From Christensenella sp. UBA6880 (GTDB lineage: Bacteria > Bacillota > Clostridia > Christensenellales > CAG-917), in NCBI GenBank assembly GCA_002449145.1, contig DKCG01000012.1, forward strand, positions 1 through 44,229: a DNA stretch of 44,229 nt, given 5' to 3'. Each line of letters opens with the position of its first letter. The stretch's first letter is position 1. The notes beneath the pieces were generated by a model, which worked only from the letters and a program-made list of their open reading frames with translations, was not told the origin of the DNA and searched no databases. Made by a program: the position numbers and the translations under genes. Positions 24,089-31,796 of the stretch are shown one piece after another.

Positions 24089-25030
24089 ATGAAAGGACTT
24101 GAAGAAGCGAGAAAGTTTTATGAAGAAGCGGGTGCGGAAATGATAAGCCGCAATTTCGGCGACTTTGAAAATCGCATTGCGGTCGGGCTTGTCGGGCACG
24201 GCTCTGAATGTTTCGGATTCGACGACCAAACCTCGCGCGACCACGATTTTGAAACGGGATTCTGCCTTTGGCTTACCAAAGAGGACGAGGAAAAAATCGG
24301 GTTTTATCTAATGCGTGCATACGATAAACTTAAGGCGGAATATGCGCTGAAAAACGGCGTTGGCAACGCTCGCTCAAGCGTTGAAAGTTCGGCTTTCAAA
24401 GGTGTGTTTACGATAGGCGATTTTTTTAGAAGATACACCGGCTCGGACGGTGCGCCGACAACTTGGCAAGAGTGGCTGTACACCGACTCGTTCTATTTTG
24501 CCGAAGCGACAAACGGCGAAGTGTTCCGCGACGATTTGGGCGAGTTTACCAAAATCCGCAACGAGATTTTGCACGGTATGCCCGAAGACGTGCGAATCAA
24601 AAAAATCGGCTCGTGCGCTTTGAGGGCGGCGCAGTCGGGGCAGTATAACTACGCTCGGTGTATAAAGCACGGCGAGGACGGGGCGGCTATGCTCGCACTC
24701 TGCGAGTTCGTCAAGTCCGCATGCGAACTTGCTTTCTTGCTTGAAAAACGCCATATGCCGTACTACAAATGGGCGATAAGACAAATGCGCTCGCTCTCAA
24801 AATTCGGCTCGCTTGCCGACCCTCTCGAATTTCTGCTCACGGCGGACAACGACGAGAGCGGCAAAAGGTTGAAAAGAGAAATCGTCGAGGACGTTTGCGG
24901 CGCGTTTGCCAAAGAGATGAACGAGCAGTTCGAGTTGAAAGTCGAAGGGAACTATCTCGAACCGTTCGGCTACGCAATTCAAAAACGAATCAAAAATGCG
25001 GATATTCGCAATTTGCACGTTATTTTGTGA
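24089..25030 (+). CDS. DUF4037 protein (nucleotidyltransferase-like)
   Basis: This 313-aa protein has GLVGHGSECFGFDDQTSRDHDFE near 31-55. The GSECFGxDxxxSxDHD pattern is the hallmark of DUF4037 proteins, which have a degenerate nucleotidyltransferase fold with a helical C-terminal half. It may modify small molecules or RNA, but no activity is established. The ribosome site before ATG 24089 is weak (GGGA). Gene order TPR-DUF4037-ABM-Nudix-TfoX with gaps of 6-46 bases points to one operon. Confidence 0.82.
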   Translation: MKGLEEARKFYEEAGAEMISRNFGDFENRIAVGLVGHGSECFGFDDQTSRDHDFETGFCLWLTKEDEEKIGFYLMRAYDKLKAEYALKNGVGNARSSVESSAFKGVFTIGDFFRRYTGSDGAPTTWQEWLYTDSFYFAEATNGEVFRDDLGEFTKIRNEILHGMPEDVRIKKIGSCALRAAQSGQYNYARCIKHGEDGAAMLALCEFVKSACELAFLLEKRHMPYYKWAIRQMRSLSKFGSLADPLEFLLTADNDESGKRLKREIVEDVCGAFAKEMNEQFELKVEGNYLEPFGYAIQKRIKNADIRNLHVIL

Positions 25031-25036
25031 GGTAAT

Positions 25037-25378
25037 ATGATAAGCGTAAACATTTACTACACGGGCGAAAACGGCAACGCCAAACGCTTTGCCGAAGAAA
25101 TGGAAAAGAGCGGAATCGCGGCGAAAATAAGGGAAGAAGACGGCAACCTCGGCTACGAGTACTTTTTCCCGGCAAACGACGAGGAAACAGTGCTTTTGAT
25201 TGACAAATGGACTGACCAAAGCGCAATCGACTCGCACCACGCTTCGCCTATGATGACGCAAATCGCACGGCTTCGCGAAAAGTACGATTTGACGATGAAA
25301 GTCGAGCGTTTTTCGTCCGAAGATATGCCAAAGTCGGACGGCAAATTCGTGCGAACGAAAGGACAAAACGAAAGATAA
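25037..25378 (+). CDS. Antibiotic-biosynthesis-monooxygenase-fold protein
   Basis: This 113-aa small ferredoxin-like alpha+beta protein is of the ABM/YgiN type. It has a beta strand MISVNIYYT, GNLGYEYFFPANDEETVLLIDKWTDQSAIDSHHAS and a His-His pair near residue 73. Such proteins act as quinol or heme-type monooxygenases or detoxifiers. Activity here is unproven. GAGGTAAT precedes the ATG, six bases after the previous stop. Confidence 0.8.
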   Translation: MISVNIYYTGENGNAKRFAEEMEKSGIAAKIREEDGNLGYEYFFPANDEETVLLIDKWTDQSAIDSHHASPMMTQIARLREKYDLTMKVERFSSEDMPKSDGKFVRTKGQNER

Positions 25379-25401
25379 AATTAAAGGCAATCGGTGATAA
25401 T

Positions 25402-25821
25402 ATGAGAGAAAAATCTTGCGGAACGGTGACGTTTACGACGGCGTACGGCGGCATAAAATATCTGCTTACGCAAACCGACTACGGCGTGTACGGATTTGCG
25501 AAAGGTCACGTCGAGGACGGCGAGAGCGAAAGACAAACCGCAGTCCGCGAAACGTGGGAAGAAACGTCGGTAAAACCCAAAATCGTCAACGGATTTCGCA
25601 AAACGATAGAGTATACGCTCAAAAACGGAAACGAGAAAACCGTCGTGTTTTTTCTCGGTGATTTCGGCACGCAACAGCCTTGCCACAACGACGGATTCGA
25701 GAATATGACCTACAAAATCGTGCCGTACGAGGAAGCGCTCGAACTTTTGACGTTTGACAACACCAAACGCATACTGAAAAGCGCGCACGCGTTTTTGACG
25801 GAAAGATACGAAAATAATTAA
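25402..25821 (+). CDS. Nudix hydrolase
   Basis: This 139-aa protein contains a full Nudix box at about 34-56: G-x5-E-x7-RETWEE, with a Thr in place of the last Gly. It cleaves nucleoside diphosphates linked to another group. The start (CGTVTF, later YGFAKGHVEDGE) resembles the diadenosine polyphosphate hydrolase branch (bis(5'-nucleosyl)-tetraphosphatase). Substrate is uncertain. The weak GGTGATA site matches that of the next gene. Confidence 0.88.
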   Translation: MREKSCGTVTFTTAYGGIKYLLTQTDYGVYGFAKGHVEDGESERQTAVRETWEETSVKPKIVNGFRKTIEYTLKNGNEKTVVFFLGDFGTQQPCHNDGFENMTYKIVPYEEALELLTFDNTKRILKSAHAFLTERYENN

Positions 25822-25830
25822 GGTGATATT

Positions 25831-26139
25831 ATGGCTTCGAGCAAGGAATATCTGAATTTTATTTTGGAACAAACCGCAAAACTAAATTTGACTCATCGCG
25901 CAATGATGAACGAATATTTGTTATACAAAGACGGCGTGTATTTCGGCGGAATTTTCGACGACAGATTGCTCGTAAAAATGACGAAAAGCGTTGAAAAATA
26001 CGCAATGAGCGAGCAACTTCCCTACGAGGGCGCAAAGCCGATGTATCTCGTCGATTGCGTGGACGAGCAAGACAAACTCTGCGCGATTATATCGGAAGTC
26101 ACCGAAGATTTGAAAAAGAATCCGAAGAAGAAAAAGTGA
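25831..26139 (+). CDS. TfoX N-terminal-domain protein
   Basis: This 102-aa protein has only the N-terminal domain of the TfoX/Sxy family (MMNEYLLYKDGVYFGGIFDDRLLVKMT, YEGAKPMYLVD) and ends in a basic KKNPKKKK tail. Stand-alone TfoX-N proteins are common in Clostridia and have no confirmed link to competence. AAGGTGAT precedes the ATG. It is the last gene of the run before a bidirectional terminator. Confidence 0.85.
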   Translation: MASSKEYLNFILEQTAKLNLTHRAMMNEYLLYKDGVYFGGIFDDRLLVKMTKSVEKYAMSEQLPYEGAKPMYLVDCVDEQDKLCAIISEVTEDLKKNPKKKK

Positions 26140-26273
26140 CCGACGACGGTTGCGTCGGATTGCAAAATCCGTTTGTAAGCGGTCTTGCGATTGTTTGAAA
26201 ATACGCTCGCAAATCCGTTTGAGAACGAAAGAGAATTGTTAATAACACAGCAAATATAATCCATATAAAAAGC

Positions 26274-26300
26274 AAAAACGCACGTTTATCGTGCGTTTTT
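26274..26300. terminator. Bidirectional terminator between convergent units
   Basis: AAAACGCACG/CGTGCGTTTT with a TTTAT loop and flanking A and T runs. Confidence 0.88.
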
Positions 26301-26356
26301 CAATGTGTAAAGCGTTCGTTTTGCGATTTGTTTCGTTATCGCACCGACTTGTTTGG

Positions 26357-27034
26357 TTATCGTTCCGCCAAAGATTCCACCGTCATCATAAGGTCATAAA
26401 GCGGTTTTATCGTTTCGAATCTGTCGCACAGTGCGTCTGCGAGGTCGGGCGAGAAAAGAAGGTCGATGTCCGTCGAGTCGGCGATGAAGCAAATGTCTTT
26501 CTTTTCAAGCCATTTGCTCAAATCTTCGGGATAATCCGCATAGCGCGGCTTTTTGTAAGTTTCGCCCACGAGGGAAAATATCGATTGATTTTCAAAGCAC
26601 TCTTTCGCTTTTTGGAAAACGGGGGAATTTGACAAAATCAAATTGCGCAAACTTGCCATACTTTTTGCGTCTGCCATATAATAGCCGCAACCGTAGCGGA
26701 AGTTGTAGGGGGATATTTCGAAGAAATAGCCGGGCAGTCCGCACATAGCGTTCGTGCCGCGCATAAACGTGAGCCACATATGGTCGCGATAAAGGCTCGT
26801 CTTATCCTTTGCGAATCGCAAATCCTTGTAGAGCCTCGACACGATACTTTTCGGCTCGGTTATCATTTGCTCGTCGATTTCGAGCATACGCGGCGACATT
26901 GCGGTTGCAAGATCGCGGAAAGGAACAGAGAGGTACTGTTTGAAGTCCTCTTTGTGTTCCTGATACCAAAGTTTGGAATTGTATTTGTGATTGAAATACA
27001 AAAAGTCGAGCGACCTTTGCGAAAACGGTGTCAT
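26357..27034 (-). CDS. DUF2461 family protein
   Basis: This 225-aa protein matches DUF2461: FLYFNHKYNSKLWYQEHKEDF near the start, SRLYKDLRFAKDKTSLYRDHMWLTF in the middle and YFEISPYNFRYGCGYY. No activity is known for this family, whose members often neighbour TetR regulators in Bacillota. Its ATG overlaps the TetR stop (TAATG), so it is co-translated and probably controlled by that regulator. Confidence 0.88.
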   Translation of the reverse strand: MTPFSQRSLDFLYFNHKYNSKLWYQEHKEDFKQYLSVPFRDLATAMSPRMLEIDEQMITEPKSIVSRLYKDLRFAKDKTSLYRDHMWLTFMRGTNAMCGLPGYFFEISPYNFRYGCGYYMADAKSMASLRNLILSNSPVFQKAKECFENQSIFSLVGETYKKPRYADYPEDLSKWLEKKDICFIADSTDIDLLFSPDLADALCDRFETIKPLYDLMMTVESLAER

Positions 27035-27636
27035 TAGTCCTCAAAAAGCGCGACGAGCGTGTTTTGTACGATTTTGCGCATTGCGTCGTAGTCTATGTAG
27101 GTGTGGTGGTCGTAGACGTATTCGTGAGAGAAGGATTGCACGATGTCCATAGAGAAGTGGATACGCTCGGTCAAATTCTCTTTTTTCACGCCGAGGTCTG
27201 CAAATTTGTTGGCGATTGCAAGCGTGATTTCGTCTTCGAGGGATATAAACTTGTTGTTGACCGCCTCGTCGCTGTGCGACATAGAGTGAAGTGCTTCGTG
27301 AATGTTGGCGTACTTTTTGTGAATGTTTATCGCGCCGTCAAGCACGCGTGCAATCGTATCTTCGAAATTCACGGGGGCGGTGAGGTTGTTTATCATATTC
27401 AAAACGGGTGCAAACGCCTCTTTGACGTAAATTTCCAAAACGTCCAAAAGAATATCTCTTTTGTCCTTGAAATATCCGTAAACTATGCCCGTCGAAACGC
27501 CTGCGCGCTTTGCGATTTCGGCAGTGTTGGTGTTGTAGTATCCCACTTGCGAAAAGAGTTCGAATCCCGCTTGGACGATTCGGTTTTTCTTTTCGATGGA
27601 TCTTTCTTGTTTTGGTTCTCTGACTTCTTGTCCCAT
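27034..27636 (-). CDS. TetR-family transcriptional regulator
   Basis: This 200-aa protein has an N-terminal helix-turn-helix (about 38-57, TAEIAKRAGVSTGIVYGYFKDK) and a helical ligand-binding part of unknown specificity. It is divergent from the feo operon. Two identical palindromes (AATATGAA-N6-TTCATATT) lie in the shared control region and are good candidates for its operators. It has its own TTGATT-17-TATAAT promoter. Confidence 0.92.
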   Translation of the reverse strand: MGQEVREPKQERSIEKKNRIVQAGFELFSQVGYYNTNTAEIAKRAGVSTGIVYGYFKDKRDILLDVLEIYVKEAFAPVLNMINNLTAPVNFEDTIARVLDGAINIHKKYANIHEALHSMSHSDEAVNNKFISLEDEITLAIANKFADLGVKKENLTERIHFSMDIVQSFSHEYVYDHHTYIDYDAMRKIVQNTLVALFED

Positions 27637-27709
27637 TGCCCGCCTTTTTTACAAGTCGATTATTTGGCGATTTACGCCTTAATCCGACCGACTTTATATT
27701 GATATTTAT

Positions 27710-27738
27710 ATTATATAACTTGTTTGAAAATAAATCAA
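27710..27738 (-). promoter_or_regulatory. Promoter of the tetR-DUF2461 operon
   Basis: On the minus strand TTGATT (27738-27733), 17 bp and TATAAT (27715-27710). Confidence 0.78.
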
Positions 27739-27745
27739 GGGAAAA

Positions 27746-27767
27746 AATATGAAAAAATTTTCATATT
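27746..27767. promoter_or_regulatory. 22-bp palindromic operator O1
   Basis: AATATGAA-AAAATT-TTCATATT, a perfect inverted repeat located between the divergent -35 boxes. Confidence 0.75.
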
Positions 27768-27782
27768 ATTTTGTTAAATCTG

Positions 27783-27811
27783 TTGACATCCTTTTGCGGA
27801 AGTTGTAATAT
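27783..27811 (+). promoter_or_regulatory. Strong promoter of the feo operon
   Basis: A consensus TTGACA (27783-27788), 17 bp and TAATAT (27806-27811). Confidence 0.85.
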
Positions 27812-27820
27812 TCTATCGTA

Positions 27821-27842
27821 AATATGAATAAAACTTCATATT
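27821..27842. promoter_or_regulatory. 22-bp palindromic operator O2
   Basis: AATATGAA-TAAAAC-TTCATATT has the same half-sites as O1. It starts 10 bases after the feo -10 box, so a bound repressor would block initiation. The two centres are 75 bp apart. Confidence 0.78.
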
Positions 27843-27886
27843 CACAAGAAAAAATATCTAAAAAATCGGCAAAAGGAGAGAGAAAT

Positions 27887-28099
27887 ATGCCGCTTGTATT
27901 TGCACCCGTAGGCAAGGATTTGAGGATCGTCAAGATTATGACCGACGACAAAACAAAAAAACACCTTGAAAGTTTGGGCATCACCATCGATTCAACAATA
28001 AGTATCATATCCCAAAGCGGCGGCAGCGTCATTTGTCTTATCAAAGACGGACGTCTTGCTTTGGACAAAGAAATGGCAACAAAAATTTTAGTAGCATAA
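27887..28099 (+). CDS. feoA: FeoA-domain protein (first copy)
   Basis: This 70-aa SH3-like FeoA domain has the sequence pattern KIMTDDKTKKHLESLGITIDSTI...SQSGGSVICLIKDGRLALDKEMATKI. FeoA proteins assist FeoB in ferrous iron import at the membrane. AAAGGAGAG before ATG 27887 sets the start, 21 codons inside the longest frame. Two successive feoA genes before feoB are common in Clostridia. Confidence 0.88.
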   Translation: MPLVFAPVGKDLRIVKIMTDDKTKKHLESLGITIDSTISIISQSGGSVICLIKDGRLALDKEMATKILVA

Positions 28100-28115
28100 T
28101 TTTTAGGAGGACAAA

Positions 28116-28349
28116 ATGGAAAAACTGCTTAGCGATTTCATTATCGGCGAGCAAGGCGTAATCAAAGCAGTCGGCGGCGACGGAAGAATCAGACGTCGTT
28201 TGTTCGATATGGGCGTTACGCCGGGCGCAGAAGTGTATCTTCGCAAAAAAGCACCTCTCGGCGATCCGATTGAGGTGACTATCAGAGGATACGAACTCAC
28301 GCTTCGTAAAACCGAAGCATCTGTCGTGACGATGGAGGTGCAAGAATAA
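28116..28349 (+). CDS. feoA: FeoA ferrous iron transport protein (second copy)
   Basis: This 77-aa protein is a standard FeoA with RRRLFDMGVTPGAEVYLRKKAPLGDPIEVTIRGYELTLRKTEA. AGGAGG precedes the ATG. Its stop overlaps the feoB start by one base (TAATG). It is expected to bind FeoB and tune its GTPase-driven transport. Confidence 0.93.
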   Translation: MEKLLSDFIIGEQGVIKAVGGDGRIRRRLFDMGVTPGAEVYLRKKAPLGDPIEVTIRGYELTLRKTEASVVTMEVQE

Positions 28350-30964
28350 TGAAAAGATTTGCTCTCGCAGGCAACCCGAACTGTGGTAAAACGACTTTGT
28401 TTAACAGTTTGACAGGTTCGACCGCTCACGTCGGCAACTGGCCGGGCGTCACGGTGGATAAGAAAGAGGGTACGTACAAAAAGTGCGCGGAACCCATCGC
28501 TATCGTTGACCTTCCCGGTATCTACTCACTTTCGCCGTATACACCGGAAGAAGTGATTTCGAGAAACTACATTCTCGAAGAAAAACCTGATTGCGTCATC
28601 AATATCGTAGACGCAACAAACCTCGAGCGTAACCTTTATCTTACGACTCAAATTATGGAAATCGACGTGCCGATGATCATCGCGCTCAATATGATGGACG
28701 CGGTTGAGAAAAACGGCGACAAGATCGACGCAAAGAGCCTCGAAGAAAAAATCGGACTTCCCGTCGTTGAAATTTCCGCTTTGCGTGAAAAAGGTCTTGA
28801 CGAATTGATGCAAAGAGCGTACGAAGTATGCCAACAACCCAGAAAGGGCAGAACCGTTCTCGAAGGCACTGCGCTTACGCACCTCATCAACGACTGCAGA
28901 ATCGCTCTCGAAGGCAGCGGCGTTGAAAATTCGCTTTTCCACGCTGTGAAACTCGTTGAACTCGACGAAATCGAAGTCGGTCAACATCCGCAAGCGGCTC
29001 AAATGGTCGAAGAATTCAAAAAGACGTTCAAAGACGACGTTTTCGGAACGGACTTCGAAGCGATCGTAGCGGACAGCAGATATAAATACATATCCAAGAA
29101 CTACTCGACAGTTCTTACGAAGAAAGAGAAGACCGAAAAAGAAAAACTCAGCACTTCCGACAAGGTCGATAAGGTGTTGACCCACAAGGTTTGGGGTATT
29201 CCTATTTTCCTCGTGATTTTGTTCCTCGTGTTCCACTTCACGTTTGCAGAGGACTTCTTGTTCCTCGGCGCAGGCGGCGTGTTCGACAAAGACCCCGTTG
29301 CATATCTCGATCCGGATCATACGCAAGTGGCTGACTTCGAGCAAACACCGTACGACGAAAATACGACGTACTACACCGAAGACGGTTACAAAGCAGAACT
29401 TTCCTTCACGGAAGACGGCAAACTTGAATCGGTAGAACCCAAAGCGTACGTTTACACCGCAGATCACGAACTTCGCTACGTTGACGAATTGACGGAAGCG
29501 GATCTCGATCAAAAATTCTATGCGGACGAAAAAGGCAAATGGGAAGTCACCGTTGAAGCAAACGACGACGGCGAACTCGAAGCGACTTTCGTAAGCGGTA
29601 TCGACGAGTGGTGCTCGGGCATCAGCGCGGCAACCTTCTTCGGATATGAAGAAAGCGTTTACGGTCCCGGCGTCATCCTTGCAAACATCCTCAACACGTT
29701 CACCGAGTTCCTTAGTGTTTGCGTAAACGAAGGCCTTACGCTTGCAGGTTCACCCGATTGGTGCACGGGGCTTATCGTTGATGGTGTTCTCGGCGGTTTG
29801 TTCGCAGTGCTCGGCTTCTTGCCGCAAATCCTCTTGCTGTTCTTGTTCTTCTCGATCTTGGAAGACAGCGGTTATATGGCGCGTGTAGCGTTCATTCTCG
29901 ACAGAATCTTCAGAAGATTCGGCTTGTCGGGCAGAGCGTTTATGCCTATGATTATGGGCTTCGGTTGTTCCGTTCCCGCATTCATCAACACTCGTACTCT
30001 TGCAGACGAAAACGAAAGAATTGCAACGATCAGAGTCATTCCGTTCTTCAGTTGCGGCGCGAAGTTGCCTATCTTGACGGCTATCGCAGGCGGTATCGCA
30101 ACTCAATTCGGATTCGATCATCCCGACGTTATCACTTATATGATGTACGTTCTCGGCGTAGTCGTGGCAATCGCTGCGGTCATCTTGATGCGTGCAACCA
30201 CTATGAGAGGCGAAGTGCCGCCGTTCATTATGGAACTTCCCGCATATCACGTACCTCAACCCAAGAACCTTGCCGCTCACCTTTGGGATAAGACGAAGCA
30301 CTTTGTGAAGAAAGCCTTTACGATCATCCTTGCTTCCACAATCCTAATCTGGTTCATCAGCCACTTCAGTTGGACTTGGCAATTCCTTGCAGACGAGCAA
30401 ATGGATAAATCGATCCTTGCAGGTATCGGCGGACTCATTCAACCTCTGTTCACACCGCTCGGATTCGGTTCGCAACTTAAAGCATTCGGTTGGGTGTTCG
30501 CAGTCGCGGCAATCACCGGTCTTATCGCAAAAGAAAACGTCATCGCAACGTTTGGTACTCTTGCTGCTTGCATCGTCGGCGGTATGATCGACGTTGAAGC
30601 GGACGGCGGTGTCGGCGCAGCGGCAACAATGATCCAAGCAACTGGTATCGATGTTCCCGGACTCATTGCATTCATCGCATTCAATATGCTCACGATTCCG
30701 TGCTTCGCGGCAGTCGCTACCGCAAAGGCAGAACTTCCCACGAAGAAGTCTTACAGAATGACGTTGCTCTTCTGGGTCGGTACAAGTTACGTTGTGTCCA
30801 TGATGATCTACCTCATCGGTGCTTGGTGGTGGACAGTGTTCATCTTCGCGGCAATCTGGGCGGCAGTCATCACGCTCATCGTGCTCGACAACAAGGGCAA
30901 GATTAACGTAAAGAAGTTCTTCAACGACCTCGGCTCGAAACTTAAAATCAAAAAGAACGCATAA
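28349..30964 (+). CDS. feoB: FeoB ferrous iron transporter with large external insertion
   Basis: This 871-aa inner-membrane Fe(II) transporter is longer than the usual 650-800. The G domain has GNPNCGKTT (G1, 8-16), DLPGIYS (G3, 54-60) and NMMD (G4, 114-117). The membrane core has the two gate repeats with FMPMIMGFGCSVPA (531-544) and ENVIATFG (729-736). Between the first membrane helix (about 282-300) and the next one (about 440) lies an acidic, non-membrane stretch of about 120 residues (305-425), rich in Asp, Glu, Tyr and Thr with two short repeat-like segments. It should face outside. The operon is feoA-feoA-feoB-feoB-associated, under a strong promoter with palindromic operators. Confidence 0.96.
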   Translation: MKRFALAGNPNCGKTTLFNSLTGSTAHVGNWPGVTVDKKEGTYKKCAEPIAIVDLPGIYSLSPYTPEEVISRNYILEEKPDCVINIVDATNLERNLYLTTQIMEIDVPMIIALNMMDAVEKNGDKIDAKSLEEKIGLPVVEISALREKGLDELMQRAYEVCQQPRKGRTVLEGTALTHLINDCRIALEGSGVENSLFHAVKLVELDEIEVGQHPQAAQMVEEFKKTFKDDVFGTDFEAIVADSRYKYISKNYSTVLTKKEKTEKEKLSTSDKVDKVLTHKVWGIPIFLVILFLVFHFTFAEDFLFLGAGGVFDKDPVAYLDPDHTQVADFEQTPYDENTTYYTEDGYKAELSFTEDGKLESVEPKAYVYTADHELRYVDELTEADLDQKFYADEKGKWEVTVEANDDGELEATFVSGIDEWCSGISAATFFGYEESVYGPGVILANILNTFTEFLSVCVNEGLTLAGSPDWCTGLIVDGVLGGLFAVLGFLPQILLLFLFFSILEDSGYMARVAFILDRIFRRFGLSGRAFMPMIMGFGCSVPAFINTRTLADENERIATIRVIPFFSCGAKLPILTAIAGGIATQFGFDHPDVITYMMYVLGVVVAIAAVILMRATTMRGEVPPFIMELPAYHVPQPKNLAAHLWDKTKHFVKKAFTIILASTILIWFISHFSWTWQFLADEQMDKSILAGIGGLIQPLFTPLGFGSQLKAFGWVFAVAAITGLIAKENVIATFGTLAACIVGGMIDVEADGGVGAAATMIQATGIDVPGLIAFIAFNMLTIPCFAAVATAKAELPTKKSYRMTLLFWVGTSYVVSMMIYLIGAWWWTVFIFAAIWAAVITLIVLDNKGKINVKKFFNDLGSKLKIKKNA

Positions 30965-31010
30965 GTCGCGCACAATGCGCAATACAGACTTTGCGTAACA
31001 AGAGCGATAT

Positions 31011-31322
31011 ATGACAAACACAGTATTTCAAAACGTTATGTCGGCAATGCACCCGATCGGAATCGTGACGATAGTCGTTGCGGTTGCGATTGTGGCAGGC
31101 GTCAGCATCGCGTCAATCGTCAGAAAAGCAAAGGGTAAGCCCTCGCTCGGAAGCGATTGCGCGGGATGCTCGCACGCAGGGCAGTGCAACGGACATTGTT
31201 GCTCGCAAGGCAAAGACGTCGATTGGACGGAACTTGTGAAACAACGCAAAGCCGAACTCGAAGCCCGGCGTGAGAAAGAAGCAAACAACGTGCAAGACAA
31301 AACGCACGCCGACAAGCAATAA
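31011..31322 (+). CDS. FeoB-associated Cys-rich membrane protein
   Basis: This 103-aa protein has one N-terminal membrane span (about 16-38) and a short Cys cluster (DCAGCSHAGQCNGHCC) near 49-64. A charged helical tail follows. Such proteins regularly follow feoB in Bacillota and are thought to handle iron beside the transporter; their exact role is unknown. The start has only a weak ribosome site (AAGAGCGAT). Confidence 0.85.
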   Translation: MTNTVFQNVMSAMHPIGIVTIVVAVAIVAGVSIASIVRKAKGKPSLGSDCAGCSHAGQCNGHCCSQGKDVDWTELVKQRKAELEARREKEANNVQDKTHADKQ

Positions 31323-31410
31323 GTTTCAACTTTGCATTGAATAATGATAACCCCTCAATGCACAAACAAAAAGATGTGTTGTAGCAATACGACAATCTAT
31401 ATTCTCTCTC

Positions 31411-31452
31411 AAAAAGTAGCGGAAGCGCAGTTGCGCTTCCGCTACTTTTATC
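31411..31452. terminator. Terminator of the feo operon
   Basis: A perfect 16-bp stem (AAAGTAGCGGAAGCGC with its complement) and AGTT loop followed by TTTTATC. Confidence 0.9.
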
Positions 31453-31539
31453 TATGCATAGCATAATGTGTAAGTGTAAGTTTTTTTATATTGACGATAT
31501 TCGTTGACGATATTCGCAATACAAGGTTTGGTGATTGGA

Positions 31540-31568
31540 TTGACATTGCGCTCTCGATACGCTAAAAT
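31540..31568 (+). promoter_or_regulatory. tRNA-Leu(CAG) promoter
   Basis: Consensus TTGACA (31540-31545), 17 bp and TAAAAT (31563-31568), 11 bases before the tRNA. Confidence 0.85.
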
Positions 31569-31579
31569 AGCAAGGTAAT

Positions 31580-31666
31580 GCGGATATGGCGGAATTGGCA
31601 GACGCGCAAGATTCAGGTTCTTGTGAGCACTAGTTCATGCAGGTTCAAGTCCTGTTGTCCGCACCA
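31580..31666 (+). tRNA. tRNA-Leu (anticodon CAG)
   Basis: An 87-base class II tRNA. The acceptor stem is GCGGATA/TGTCCGC, the anticodon stem CAAGA/TCTTG has loop TTCAGGT (anticodon CAG), a long variable arm follows, then a T arm with GTTCAAGTC and an encoded CCA. The integrase gene ends 131 bases downstream and points at it, so its 3' end is the likely attachment site of the element. Confidence 0.95.
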
Positions 31667-31692
31667 AAAAGTCCACTGTTTAGTGGGATTTT

Positions 31693-31729
31693 CAAGGATT
31701 TGAGGTTTCGGCTCAAATCCTTGTTTTTT
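31693..31729 (+). terminator. tRNA terminator
   Basis: The 12-bp stem CAAGGATTTGAG/CTCAAATCCTTG with a 7-base loop is followed by six T residues. Confidence 0.9.
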
Positions 31730-31796
31730 ACGATTTTTGCCCGATTTTCGGTCCAAAACACGCCAATTTAGGCTAAAATTTAGGCTAAATTCGTTT

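Noticed and set aside
27746..27842. Palindromes as Fur or DtxR boxes
   Set aside because: The half-site AATATGAA with a 6-base spacer does not match the GATAAT-type Fur box or the TTAGGTTAGC-type DtxR box. The TetR neighbour is the simpler candidate.
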